Below are positions 22,561 to 33,200 of a stretch of DNA of 64,000 bases, piece by piece. The notes below the pieces were generated by a model. The model was not told the DNA's origin and searched no databases. It saw only the letters and a list, made by a program, of their open reading frames with translations. The stretch covers positions 1-64,000 of the forward strand of contig WKLE02002599.1 of NCBI GenBank assembly GCA_014885115.2, read 5' to 3'. The position numbers and the translations under genes were made by a program. Positions within the stretch are counted from its first letter, which is position 1, and each line of letters starts with the position of its first letter. The DNA is from Asterionellopsis glacialis. Lineage: Eukaryota; Bacillariophyta; Plagiogrammaphyceae; Rhaphoneidales; Asterionellopsidaceae.

Positions 22561-22850
22561 ATGATCAAGTTTCTACTCCTGAGGTTCAACATAACAATAG
22601 AGGAGCCAGAATGGGTGACACATACAAGGTAATAATGGATGTGAGGTATCTATAGTGCATTGAGCATTGCTCACACTGTGGTGACAGCAAGCAGGTTCTT
22701 GTTGTACGTATGCCAGGAGTAGTAGAACTTGCCCTCAGGGCCAGCATTGTGAGGTGGTTAAGCTTTGTAGCCTTTATATTATGAATGAACAAGTTTCTAC
22801 TCCTGAGGCCTAACATAACCATAGAGGAACCAGAATGTGCAACACATATT
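22561..22850. repeat. Short element with ~65-bp direct terminal repeats
   Basis: The sequence ATGATCAAGTTTCTACTCCTGAGG... at 22561-22626 recurs with few changes at 22782-22850 (ATGAACAAGTTTCTACTCCT...). Between them lies the second copy of the 19799-19880 repeat (22671-22743). The whole looks like a ~290-bp unit bounded by direct repeats, either a tiny LTR-like relic or a tandem duplication with divergence. Confidence 0.6.
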
Positions 22851-23751
22851 AATATACAGGAAGCAAGAAGGAAGAAGAGAGAGGAAGTTATTTTGAAATT
22901 AATGGCTTTTGTGAGGAGGTTGAATTCTGATGAAGACAAACAAGTATCAAAAATGTGTTTTCTTCTATACAGCAAGATACAGAACACATAAGTTAATACT
23001 TCATCATCCTTATTCAGATAGTTACCATTCTATGGTCATCTATTACTCATATACTCCTGTTATTATTTGTCAATGTATCAAAACTTCAGATTAGTGCTAG
23101 CTCAAGTTTGCCACAATACATATATTAGTATCAACTATTATAACAGGTATATTTACAATGTTACCACAAATATCAAAAAAGCACACTATTGCACAAATAC
23201 TTTCAAGATGATGACCAACTCTACGAAAGAACACCCATCATCCCAGTCTACCATATTATGTCTATGTTTGTTTCACTGTCATGGGCCTAGTGACAAACTA
23301 CTTTTAAAAGTATTGATGTATATATGCTGTATTTCCAGATTTCTCTCATTCAGCAATTAAATCATCATGTCTTTGCTTGATCTCCTCATTCTCTCCTTCT
23401 GCATGTAGAATAATTGTGGTACCCAGTGGTTTGAAGTTCACTGAAACAAGAGAGAATGAGGACACATACCACTAGAATCAACATTGGTATATCACAACCA
23501 TGATGTAGTAGTAGTGATTGCTCTATTAGTGGTACCAATAAATTTGTTATGCATAATATATAAGGGTTAGGATGTCAAGTGAGCTGTATGTAGAGATGAT
23601 GGTTAGTCACAACATGGGTGGCAAGCATGCTCTATTATTGTTAATTACAAAAATTTAAATATTGTAGAGAATGCCCTAAGGGGTGGGTGAGTTCAATGTT
23701 GTAATGTGCATTCTTTTCTTTGAGTACTCAGAGGTTTTTTGCTTTATAAAT

Positions 23752-24390
23752 ATTGCACATGGTAGCTACTCATCAAGTTCTGTGATGTATGATTTCTTTT
23801 CTTCATATAACCTATTGCTCTGCAAATCTTAACAATAATGAAGTCAATTCTCTATGTGTGTATAGTATTGTTCTTTTAGTATTAATCACCAAAAATATTC
23901 ATTGAAATACAATCTTCAAAAGAGATCTATGATAGAATTTACTTGGCTATGTAAATGTTGCCATATAATATTGCACATGTTACCCATTCATCAAGTTCCG
24001 TGATGTATGATTTGTTTTTTTCTTATAAGGCATCACTCTGCAAATCTTAACAACAATAAAGTCAATACTTTATTTGTGTATAGTATTCTTTTAGTATTAT
24101 TCACCAGAAATATTCATTAGAATATGACCTTCAAAAGAGATCCATGGCAAACATAGCTGTGTAAATATTGCCATATAATTGTGCAAATGTTACCCACTCA
24201 TCAAGTTCTCCATGATGTATTTGTTTTCTTTTTATAAGAACTATCCCTCTATGAATCTCAACAACAACCAAGTTAATTCTTTATGTGTGTATATTATTCT
24301 TTTAGTATAATTTACAATAAATACTCATTAGAATATGCTCTTCAAAAGAAATTCATGGCAAAATTTACATAGCTATGTAAATTTTGCCAT
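23752..24390. repeat. Tandem triplication, ~210-bp unit
   Basis: Three head-to-tail copies at about 23752-23969, 23970-24177 and 24178-24390. Each runs TTG(C/T)GCA-ATG, CTCATCAAGTTC, GATGTAT, CTCT(G/A)(C/T)(A/G)AATCT(T/C)AACAA, GTGTGTAT, TTCTTTTAGTAT, ATATTCATT, CTTCAAAAGA and a final GTAAAT.TTGCCAT. Divergence is high enough that the duplication is old. Confidence 0.85.
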
Positions 24391-24723
24391 CTGTTTTTAA
24401 CTGTTTTCTTAACTCTTTTTTAACTACCAAATGGCAAAAGTTTACATTGCTATGCGAATTGCACCTTCTTACTCATTTGTCAGTATTATAGTATGTTTGG
24501 ATGTATGAGAGTTTATAATTTGTTCCTGAAATGATTTTTCATTATAATGTAATTTTAGACCCATTTGATAAGAGCTAAAGTAACAAAAGAACAGTTAAAA
24601 ATTGAAAAATGAAGTAAGTTATAATATAAGAAGCAAATAAAAATATATTATGAATATTTATGAAAAAGGGCTGTCTTAATTTTTTCTAGCAAAAAAATAC
24701 AGGTGTCACCACAAAGTCAGGAT

Positions 24724-24900
24724 GGTCCTGCTAAAAAAATAATATCAATCACATGAATATAAAACAATACACATACAGACCAGTTCTTATGACAAGAACA
24801 GGCAAAAAAAAGCTGAACACTACAATTTTAATGGACACTTAAATGATAGAAGGCCCTGAGGGAGGGGACACAAACCTGCTGTGCATGCCTACCCCCAAGC
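24724..24900. repeat. Dispersed repeat, copy 2 (partner 20424-20602)
   Basis: See the partner entry. Same orientation, 4.3 kb apart, flanking the tandem triplication. Confidence 0.7.
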
Positions 24901-25149
24901 CAATTGGTATTACTTCATGGTTGTCTGTGTACATTTAGTTTTTTGAGGAAAAACAGTCATCTGGTTGCCACATATCATAAGAGATTAAATCAGTACCATT
25001 TGCTGACACATCCACAGGATTTCTGCATAGTGAGGTATATATTTCTTTACTGTTGACTTAAAACTATCAAGTACAGCACTCACCTTTCAGATGTTACAAG
25101 TAAGTTCATGTAGTTTGTTCTGCTTCTGCTTTTCCTTCTTTTTACCCTG

Positions 25150-27060
25150 CTGTCTCAGCCAGCATCCTCCCATTCAAATACCTTTACCTCTTCTTTATTT
25201 TCTTAGAAAAAGGATGATTAAACAGTGCAAATTTATGTTCAAACCCACAGAGCTGGCATAGATCATCTTTTGGTTTGGCATGGGAGGAATCATATGGTAT
25301 TATCTTTGGGTTGCCTTCTTGTGTGGAGGTTTTAAATCCAGTTCTTCCACCATTGGGCAACATGCTGACTGAAAAGGTAACCTGCTCTTGCCTTCCTAAG
25401 AACTTGTATTGTATCATTTTAACCTAGTCTACCAGGCAGTAGAGTAAAACCTTGCAGATCATCTTTGACATTGGGTTTATAGTGATGTAGGACAAGAAGT
25501 AGGCCATGTAGTTCTACATGGAACTTGTCTGTTTGTCAATGCAAGATTGGGGTTTAGGGTTTATTACAGACAGACAGAGATTCATGCTGCACATAGCAAA
25601 GCTAACTGTCCTTCTAGGATGAGCCTGTTGGAATGTCACATATTGCTTAGATTCAAAGAACAACTAATATTGATTGGCACCTTTGCCAACAACCAACTTT
25701 ATTCTGCATTCAACCTTTTCTGTTTGGTTTGTATATGGATTCAATATGTGCTTTTCTTTGGTTGAATTAGAATCCAACCATGAATACTCATCCAAAGAAC
25801 TAAAATTAGTGATGAATGGGTGGGTCTTGTCACAGATAAAGTCTTTCCTTTTTCCCTTTTATATTTGACAAATGGCTTATTATCAAGTATCAACTCTTTG
25901 GATGTGGCTTTTGATGATTGGATAGCATGGTGGTTGGTGCCCAATCTTTTAGAAAGGGCATATCTGGACAGCTCCTTTTCTACCGAGTCCTGTGCATTTT
26001 CATCTAGAACTTGAATGTAGTTGCTGCAAGAATGCTATTAAGGCCTGACTGTTCTACATTAGAACTTTCCTAATGAGATGTGATGTGAGATGCAATTTTT
26101 ATGTTGTTCGTAATTCTCCTATCAGTATCATCATGCATAACAAAAGTATGATGACGATCAAAATTTTTGTGAGAAACAGCCAGTTGTCCATGTTAGTATC
26201 CTTATCCACAAAGTTTTCAAAAAAAATAATTTTTGTAATAGTGGTGTATGTAATTTTGTTACTTGATCATCATTTGTTGTGGTTAATTCAGATGCTGCTC
26301 AGTCTATTCAAGGTGACAGAGTCTCCTCGTCCATCACTTCAAGAGAGGGGACAACTACTATCTGTGTGTGTGTGTGTGTATGTGTGTTGGTGGTGGTGGT
26401 GGATGAGAATAGTATCATCCTGGTGCTGTGAATTTTCTTGTATGGATTCATCTGTTAGCTGAACACCACCTGGCCTGAGTCTAGAGGTAATTAAATTAGT
26501 TTTGTCACAAAGTTTCTTTTTGATGTTAACACACAGAGATGAACTGGGAAGAAAACAATTTGAATATTTTTGCCCCTTCATCATGGTATCAAAAGCTTCT
26601 CAGCTAGTTGCCTTGATCTTGGACTATCAGGCTCTCACTAACAATAAAGGGAACATTAATTCATGCCCCCCCATTGTTCCCACCACCAGGGTCACTATGA
26701 TCAGGGTCTTCAAGGTATTAATTGCTCTGGGCTTTGGTTGTCTTGCACTCACAGGGGCTGCTGGGCTTCCCATAGTTTCTACCTACCCATTAATAGGTCT
26801 CACAAGCACCATGATGGTTGTTACTGTGTCCTTTGTTGGTAGATTTGATTTGATGAGGAACTCAAATTCAGCATTGGTGGGACTGAAATAAACTCCCTTG
26901 TTAGAGGAACAGGAGGACTTCATGATAAGTGTGGGACTGCTGTCATGGAGCCTGCTATCTAAGGTACTAGAGATGTGGAGGAGACCTTTTCTGCTGCATT
27001 CTTTTTGTCAGGAGGAGAAGCATCCCCATCTTTGTTTGACAAGAGGCGGAGGAGACAAAG
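25150..27060 (-). pseudogene. Decayed minus-strand coding stretch, possible mobile-element protein
   Basis: On the minus strand several frames read as sensible protein over long stretches but are broken by stops and frame changes. About 26985-26630 reads through DSRLHDSSPTLIMKSS and TNAEFEFLIKSNLPTK, with a TAG inside. About 26584-26339 and 25990-25640 follow, the latter with RYALSKRLGTNHHAI and a frame change near 25810. About 25417-25184 contains a CQLCG..H..H-like motif (DDLCQLCGFEHKF). One break falls at TGA where CGA (Arg) would restore the frame, as deamination predicts. I cannot assign a family. A transposase or other element-borne protein is likely given the setting. Confidence 0.45.
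26362..26402. repeat. TG / TGG microsatellite
   Basis: Alternating TG run (TGTGTGTGTGTGTATGTGTG) passing into GGTGGTGGTGG. Confidence 0.9.
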
Positions 27061-27180
27061 TGTGCTGGTGCATTTAAAACAAATTAAAATAGTACTCATC
27101 AACAATTTTTTAGTTGTGATGCCTTGCCAAGTAAGGGTTAATACCAGGGTATTAATTAGAGTGTTTAATGTACAGTGCTG

Positions 27181-27727
27181 GTACCGACCCTAGCATATAT
27201 TTTTACTTGAGAAGTATGTACATATGACTAAAGTTCTGTTCTCCGTGAAGATAAATTTTTACTGAAATCCGATACTGATTTCGCCAATAAGTAATTCGAA
27301 TGATCCAGAGCCCTGAAAATCATTTTTTGTCTCCGATTTTGATCTGGGGCGTAGAATAAGAATAGGTAGCAATACTTAGTACTGTTACATGTAGGACCTA
27401 CTCTCTAGAGTCTACCGTACTGTACCTGGTAATCACATCACCACAACTGTGCCGTACCTGTACCAGGTACCTGGTACTGTACCGGTACCTGGTACCAGGT
27501 AAGACCTTGCATTGTTGTGTATGATACGGTAGTAGGACCTCTCTAGGACTTATGAACTAGACCTAGAGGGACTAGTCCTACAGTCTCGCATCACCCATAA
27601 TGAGTATTAGCCATTCTTCCACCTCGTCCATCAGAAGTCGTAAGGATTAAAGCCACGAAGGACAACAAGAATTTAAAGTAGGAAAACACCACCAGAGACT
27701 GTCTTTGCTTGATTAGAAATATTCACT
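27181..27727. other. Intergenic region with palindromic motifs, upstream of the small membrane protein
   Basis: CpG content returns to normal. It contains a dense cluster of TACCTGG/TACCAGG words at 27420-27502 (listed separately) and a CTAG-rich cluster at about 27530-27580 (GGACCTCTCTAGGACT, AGACCTAGAGGGACTAGTCC). No gene seen. Confidence 0.6.
27461..27500. repeat. Paired palindromes TACCAGGTACCTGGTA and ACCTGGTACCAGGT
   Basis: Two perfect inverted repeats, 27461-27476 (16 bp) and 27487-27500 (14 bp), with GTACCGGTAC between them. Same word family as at 9521-9536 and in 40680-41340. Confidence 0.8.
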
Positions 27728-28309
27728 ATGGCGAAAGGATCACAACAAAAGAATAAGAAGAACCAAAAGGATTACGAATCGAAAGAACAACGTCGTGCTC
27801 GATTACAAGCTCAGAAGGAGGCCCAGGAGGTGAGTAGTCTAAAGTGTAGATGGAGATAGTTTCAGATTGATCACTCTCCCAAAATATTTCTGGATAAGAA
27901 CCAGTATTCCTTTGCGCTGTCTTGAAGATTCAAGAACTTGAAAGATACAGTTACCTTCAAGTTTGCCGAGATAGTACCGACACAAAAAGCAAAGTAATAC
28001 GTGCTAAAGTCGCTCACTATTTGTTTCTCTAAACACATCCCTTTTGCTACACAGGCTTGTCAAAAAGCTCTACCAAAAGTTGGTGCATTCATCTTCTTAT
28101 TATTGGTAGGATTTGCACTATATGTACGCTCTGTCCCACCAAAGGTTGCGTCGAACACACCACTAAGTCCAGAAGAATTAGCTCAATTTGACATACCAAA
28201 AGATGGCGCCTCTGCCGCTGCAGATAAAGTAGAAGAGGCAAAAGTTGACACAATTCCCGAGGTCAGTTCTTTGATAGAAGAAGATGAGGGTGAAACGGTG
28301 GAGTTGTAA
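27728..28309 (+). CDS. Small single-pass membrane protein, two exons
   Basis: Exons 27728-27829 and 28055-28309 join in phase 0 to 118 residues. A very basic, Gln/Lys-rich head (MAKGSQQKNKKNQKDYESK) forms a charged helix. It is followed by one hydrophobic segment (VGAFIFLLLVGFALYV) and an acidic tail with SPEELAQFD. Topology by charge would put the basic head in the cytosol. I do not recognise the family. The length and layout recall small ER or mitochondrial membrane accessory proteins, but nothing in the sequence decides that. Confidence 0.75.
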
Positions 28310-29278
28310 CAAAGTTATTTTGTGAACAAAATCTATGCATATAGAGCAAGCGGGTTCTGTAAATCTCTTTTAGATAAAGATTATTTTCCTCTCATATAGA
28401 GCGAAACATTGATTGGTGCACATGACAAAAAAGGCCTTCTGTCGAACGAGAAGGTGTAAGATGAGACTTTATCCGTGACAAGATTTCGAAAATTAATAAA
28501 CTAGAAATTTATGAGCACTACTTCTCCATATTTTATACAAGTAGCGTGTTGGTTAAATTCAAATGAAGCTAGATAATGAAGGAGTTCTTTTTAGAAATCC
28601 CACCACGTCTAATGTTTTCTTCTGCAAAATATTCTTCTATCAGAATAGAGTCAACATAACATTGTAGAATCGTTGTCGGCCACTTAATAAATACGGATGT
28701 ACTGTTTTGCATTGCAGGCACTACTGTAACACCATGCATTCCTATTACTTATTGGATTACAATAGGGTTATTTGGCAGGTTTTGCGCTATTTTCAAAATG
28801 CGGGTGCGCAGTCCTACCTACTGGTAGTATTACGATAGATCTTACCAGGTAGTTCTACAGTATTCGAGTCTCCATTATCTTTCTGTTAGCTTCCGTTACC
28901 GCCTGTCTGCCATCCGTGCCACGTACTCTATCTACCAGTACAAGCAGCATAAACATTTTTTGGCTACGAAGACCGTCGTAGAAAATATATTATGTTATGC
29001 CAAGCCCTCTTTTCTACGGCCTAACGGATTTAATTTTTTTTGTATGGGGAAAGAGAGTACCGGTTCCTTGTACTTCTACTGACTGAAAAAGAGAAAAGAC
29101 TTCGTCAGAAAACAGTACTCGCAGGCAGCTTGCCGCGCATCCGCCGCCTTGTGCTCTTTGATCCCTGCGCTGTGGAGGACATCATTGCCACCGCATCGCA
29201 TCTCCTTGTAGTGTGTTTGCCTTTGACAATCGTATCGTTGTGTTTCAGTTAGTCTACTCAACAAACCTTTAGTTAATC
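28310..29278. other. Intergenic, 1 kb
   Basis: No supported gene. It carries TACCTACTGGTA and TTACCAGGTAG words near 28816-28855, about 430 bp upstream of the SAR1 start. A pyrimidine-rich stretch around 29200-29250 may be part of the SAR1 5' UTR. Confidence 0.5.
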
Positions 29279-30111
29279 ATGTTTCTCATGGATTGGTGGT
29301 ACAGCGCTCTTGCGAGCCTGGGTAAGTTTTCAATCATTGAATTGTAGCTTTCATTTGGGATCATCATGGCAATGACCTTTTCGACCTTTATCGTCCATGG
29401 GGTTAATTGGAAGATTTGAATCTGCGTAGAAATGCTACTGGATCTTACATACAAAAGCGATTTTTATGTTGTTGGGCTGTTTTCATTAGAGTTGTTCGTC
29501 CCATGGAATCCCTTTGCAAAGCATCAATCGCTGTTACTAACAATTGAATTTGCTGTCAACAATATCACAAACTAGGCCTTTATCACAAGAATGCCAAAAT
29601 TTTGTTTCTTGGGTTGGATAATGCCGGTAAGACTACATTGCTTCACATGCTGAAGGAAAACCGTGTTCAGGTTCATGTCCCTACCTTACACCCTAACACA
29701 GATGAACTCATCATTGGAAAGATCAAGTTCAAGACCTTTGATTTGGGAGGTCACGAAACTGCCAGACGTTTGTGGCAAGATTATTTTACTACAGTTGATG
29801 GTGTCGTTTACCTTGTTGATGCAATTGATCGTGGTCGTTTTCCAGAGGCCAAAAAAGAACTTGATGCTCTTTTGACTTCGGACGAATTGGCGGATGTTCC
29901 ATTTTTGGTTCTTGGAAATAAGATTGATATGCCTACTGCTGCATCGGAGGAAGAACTCAAATATGCATTAGGATTGGTTGACACATACGGAAAGGACACA
30001 AAACCAGATAAGGACTCGGGAGTACGCCCCATTGAGTTGTACATGTGCTCTGTTCTTAGAAGAATGGGTTATGCAGACGGATTCAAGTGGTTGTCGCAAT
30101 TCCTTTCCTAA
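29279..30111 (+). CDS. SAR1: SAR1 GTPase (COPII coat assembly), two exons
   Basis: Exons 29279-29321 and 29576-30111 give 192 residues, the normal SAR1 length. SAR1 is the Arf-family GTPase that inserts its N-terminal amphipathic helix into the ER membrane and recruits the COPII coat. Visible: hydrophobic N-terminus [19 protein letters not shown] (the WxxxL-rich SAR1 helix, no N-myristoylation Gly2), P-loop GLDNAGKTT, switch I with PTLHPN (the effector Thr), DLGGHE in switch II with the catalytic His, LGNKID for guanine binding, and the SAR1-type ending [14 protein letters not shown]. The intron interrupts codon 15. Confidence 0.97.
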
Positions 30112-30239
30112 TTTATGATTTGTGCTCAGAGCTGTTATGAGTTTGCCTCTACTAAAACGGCCTTTATCTCATACTTTACTACCATTATTATATTTTGGAT
30201 GTTCGGAAGTTGTACCGTCATCCGCAAAATCTAAATCAT

Positions 30240-33200
30240 CTAGGCATTGTTTTCAACCAAGAGTGACCATGTCGAATCTGTCGTCGCATTTACTGTATCT
30301 GTGTGCAGAAGGACATTATAAACAAATGTTAGAAGTCGCATATTTTGTATGAAGCAGGGAATATTTCGAACCAACCATAGCACGCACAGGAGGAAGGTCA
30401 ACATTTCCTTGGTTGACTTCTTGTTTGAATTATCTCGTTTCTTATCCCTCCGAAGACAGTCCACAGCCATTGACAAAGTTTTGAGGATCTTTTTATGCTT
30501 AGGATATTTTTCAGTCGTTTCCACACCAGCTGCCACTGCGTTGGCATCCTTTTCGCGTCGCATTAAGCAAGTAGCGTAGTCGCGTAGAACAAAAAAGGGC
30601 AAATCCACAGCTATCACAGATGCACCATGTTCTGATGGGTCAACCATTCCACGCAAGAATGATTCACTTCTCTGACCTACACTTTTCTGTATTTTTAGAA
30701 TAGATTTCCAATTGCTTGTGTCCTTGGCTGTATATTCAGCCCCATAATACTGGTCAGAATCAACGTATATGCATTCGACTTTGGCTAGAGAGGACGAGGA
30801 AGGTCCCGGATCTCTATTGATCACTGAACTGTGTGCATCCTTGTTTTGATCATTTGAAACGCCATCACTATCGCCGCGAGAAACGGTAGCATCTTTGATT
30901 GCAGAAGTCAATACATCCAATGCTACGACCTCATCACATATATCTGAAGACCCTGAAAACTCTGCAACAACTTTTCGAAGTCTTACAGATCCTTTGTCTT
31001 TTAATAAGTGGGGCTGTACAATCACAACAAACGGAATCTTCAAAATGGCACAAACCCCACAAAGTTCATCAAGAGACCAATCCTGGTAGGAGTGGAAAAA
31101 AAGGAAAGAAAAACAAAGAGAGATTAGGGTAATGTAGCATTGTGGGAAAGACACAGTACAGTCGGCCATAATCTCACCCCCAAAGAATTTGTTTCTTCTC
31201 GTTGTTGCTTTAATAGGTTCATCATTACTCCACTTTGTGGTATGTATTCGGCTGAAATACCAGCTGCCCAAAGGCGCGAAGCTACGAAAAGCCTTTCAGC
31301 AGAGCTTGCAGCATCCATTCCATCTATACTTGCAACAACACAGCGAACAGACGATACAAAGTTGATGGGATGCCCTAAACTTTTTCGAATAGTTTCCAGA
31401 CCCCTGGCATCGCCGGCATCAGCTTGATTCTTACTATCACTCAAAGTAGTGCTATCCCGGAGGGGCTCAGAATCTTGGTATACTCGTTCAACGAATTTTC
31501 CAACATTAATTCGTAGCCCTACACACTGTTAAAGATATTTAGAAACACAATGTTTATTAAAAAACTCCAATCACAGAACCAACCTTTAAGGGACATACAT
31601 GTAGTTCGACACTTACTTTTGGAATGGGAGCCGTTGTGTAGTAGTTGAAGAGCGCAGAACCGAAGTTTCCAGGTGGACGAAAAGTTCGAACCTTCGCATG
31701 GATAAGAAAAATGATCGTTGCTGATGCGTCAGTGTATTACAAATGGCAAAGAATGAAGAGCAACCAAAGCTAATGAAAATCAGACTTACAAGATCATCAT
31801 ATCGCCCCCCTTCAGCTACTTTTACTCCTTTTCCAGAACTCGACATCAATGCATCCATGTTTTCGATCTCACCACCCCCAACGCTTTGGTCATCGAAATA
31901 GCTCGTCGGAAGGGAAACTGCTTGAAAGAAAAGTTTACCATGATAGTGCTTACGGCGTTGTCGCAGACCAAGATCAAGTGATATGTACAGAGGTCGACTG
32001 AGCCCTCCATCTTCGCGAACTGAAGCCAATTCATTGTTTGCACTACCACAACGCGGGGCAAGGCCCATAGATTTTAACGACGCTACAACGCTCTTCAAAC
32101 TTATCAATATCCTACCAATCTCTTCATAGCGTTTCAGTCGACGAGGATCGGCTTTTGTTTGAGAATCAAGCACTCTAAGCTTAGCCACACCCTTACTAAT
32201 AGCGTCGATGGCCCCGCCAATATCCGGCGGCAACGGCAGACATTCGCTGGATAACAACACTTTCATGCGAACAACCGCCGCTTTGGGGAGAGCATGCGTC
32301 TCAACGACAAAGTCAAGATAATGATCAATGTTCTGAACAGATTTGTCGTCATTTCCGTTTCCATCTTTGTAACTGGTTACACTATTTGAGCGCTTTGACT
32401 TTGATCGACAGAAGAACTGGGAAAGTGATCCTGGTGGACACGCTGTAAACTTAGAAAAGGCTTGCAAGCACAATCTTCGAAGAGGTTCCTTCTGCGGTAC
32501 ACCGCAAAGCTCAAGGATTAAATCGGCAAGGCGAGTATGTGTTAGCCTCAGAAACCAAAATGGGATTGGAGCATTGAAAGGAAGACCAGTTCCTTTCGGA
32601 TGCACTGAAAGTAATTAAAATGCGTATTTATATTAGCGACGATGTAGTGAGAGTGGATAAAAACAGTCCGTGAAAACTTACCTTGTGGTACCGCCAGGGT
32701 GGCCATTACTTGCTGCAAAACCATCAAAACTTCTGATTCCAACTGCCCCCCTTCCACGGAAGGGTCCTCGTAGACAATATCAAAGGATGCCTCTAAACTT
32801 TCTCTCGGATGTCCACCTGGAGTATTGAAAAGTGAGTATATGAATTAAAAGACACGTTATAAAGAAGACAGGCGAAGACTGATTTTTTGTGAAGAACGCA
32901 CCGACTAATGATTTGTGGTACACAGGGCCAATATCATATCGTTTTACGTGCGATGCTGCAATACCACCTCGTCCCACAGATCGTGCAAAACTTGCTGTAA
33001 GGTCTTCGGGTAAGAGCACCACAGTTCCTCTTGTGCTTAGCATTTCTGCAGGTCCCCTGAGAGCCCCCCGGGAACTTGAGTACGAGGCAGGGCGGGGTCG
33101 CAACTGTTTTCAAAATAAGACGAAACCGATGATGAGAAAAAAGTGCAAGATGATCACAAACAGGCTACCGATGGCACTTACCAAAGGACTGCGAAGATGA

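Larger units (their letters stand above)
19080..27180. other. CpG-depleted, AT-rich, gene-poor block (probable decayed mobile elements)
   Basis: Reading about 8 kb by eye I find only some 15-20 CpG dinucleotides, whereas flanking genes have many per few hundred bases. TG and CA are correspondingly common. No intact gene is present. The block holds a threefold ~210-bp tandem repeat, at least three diverged repeat pairs, CAA and TG/TGG microsatellites, a 33-bp tandem and a decayed minus-strand coding stretch near the right end. The pattern is what long-term cytosine methylation and deamination of silenced transposons would leave. I found no convincing terminal repeats delimiting a single element. 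Confidence 0.75.

Noticed and set aside
26502..26891. 129-codon plus frame with hydrophobic segments
   Set aside because: The minus strand of the same region reads more like decayed protein; the plus frame appears to be its shadow.
19080..27180. A complete LTR retrotransposon
   Set aside because: I found no recognisable reverse transcriptase, integrase or protease motif and no clear long terminal repeats.
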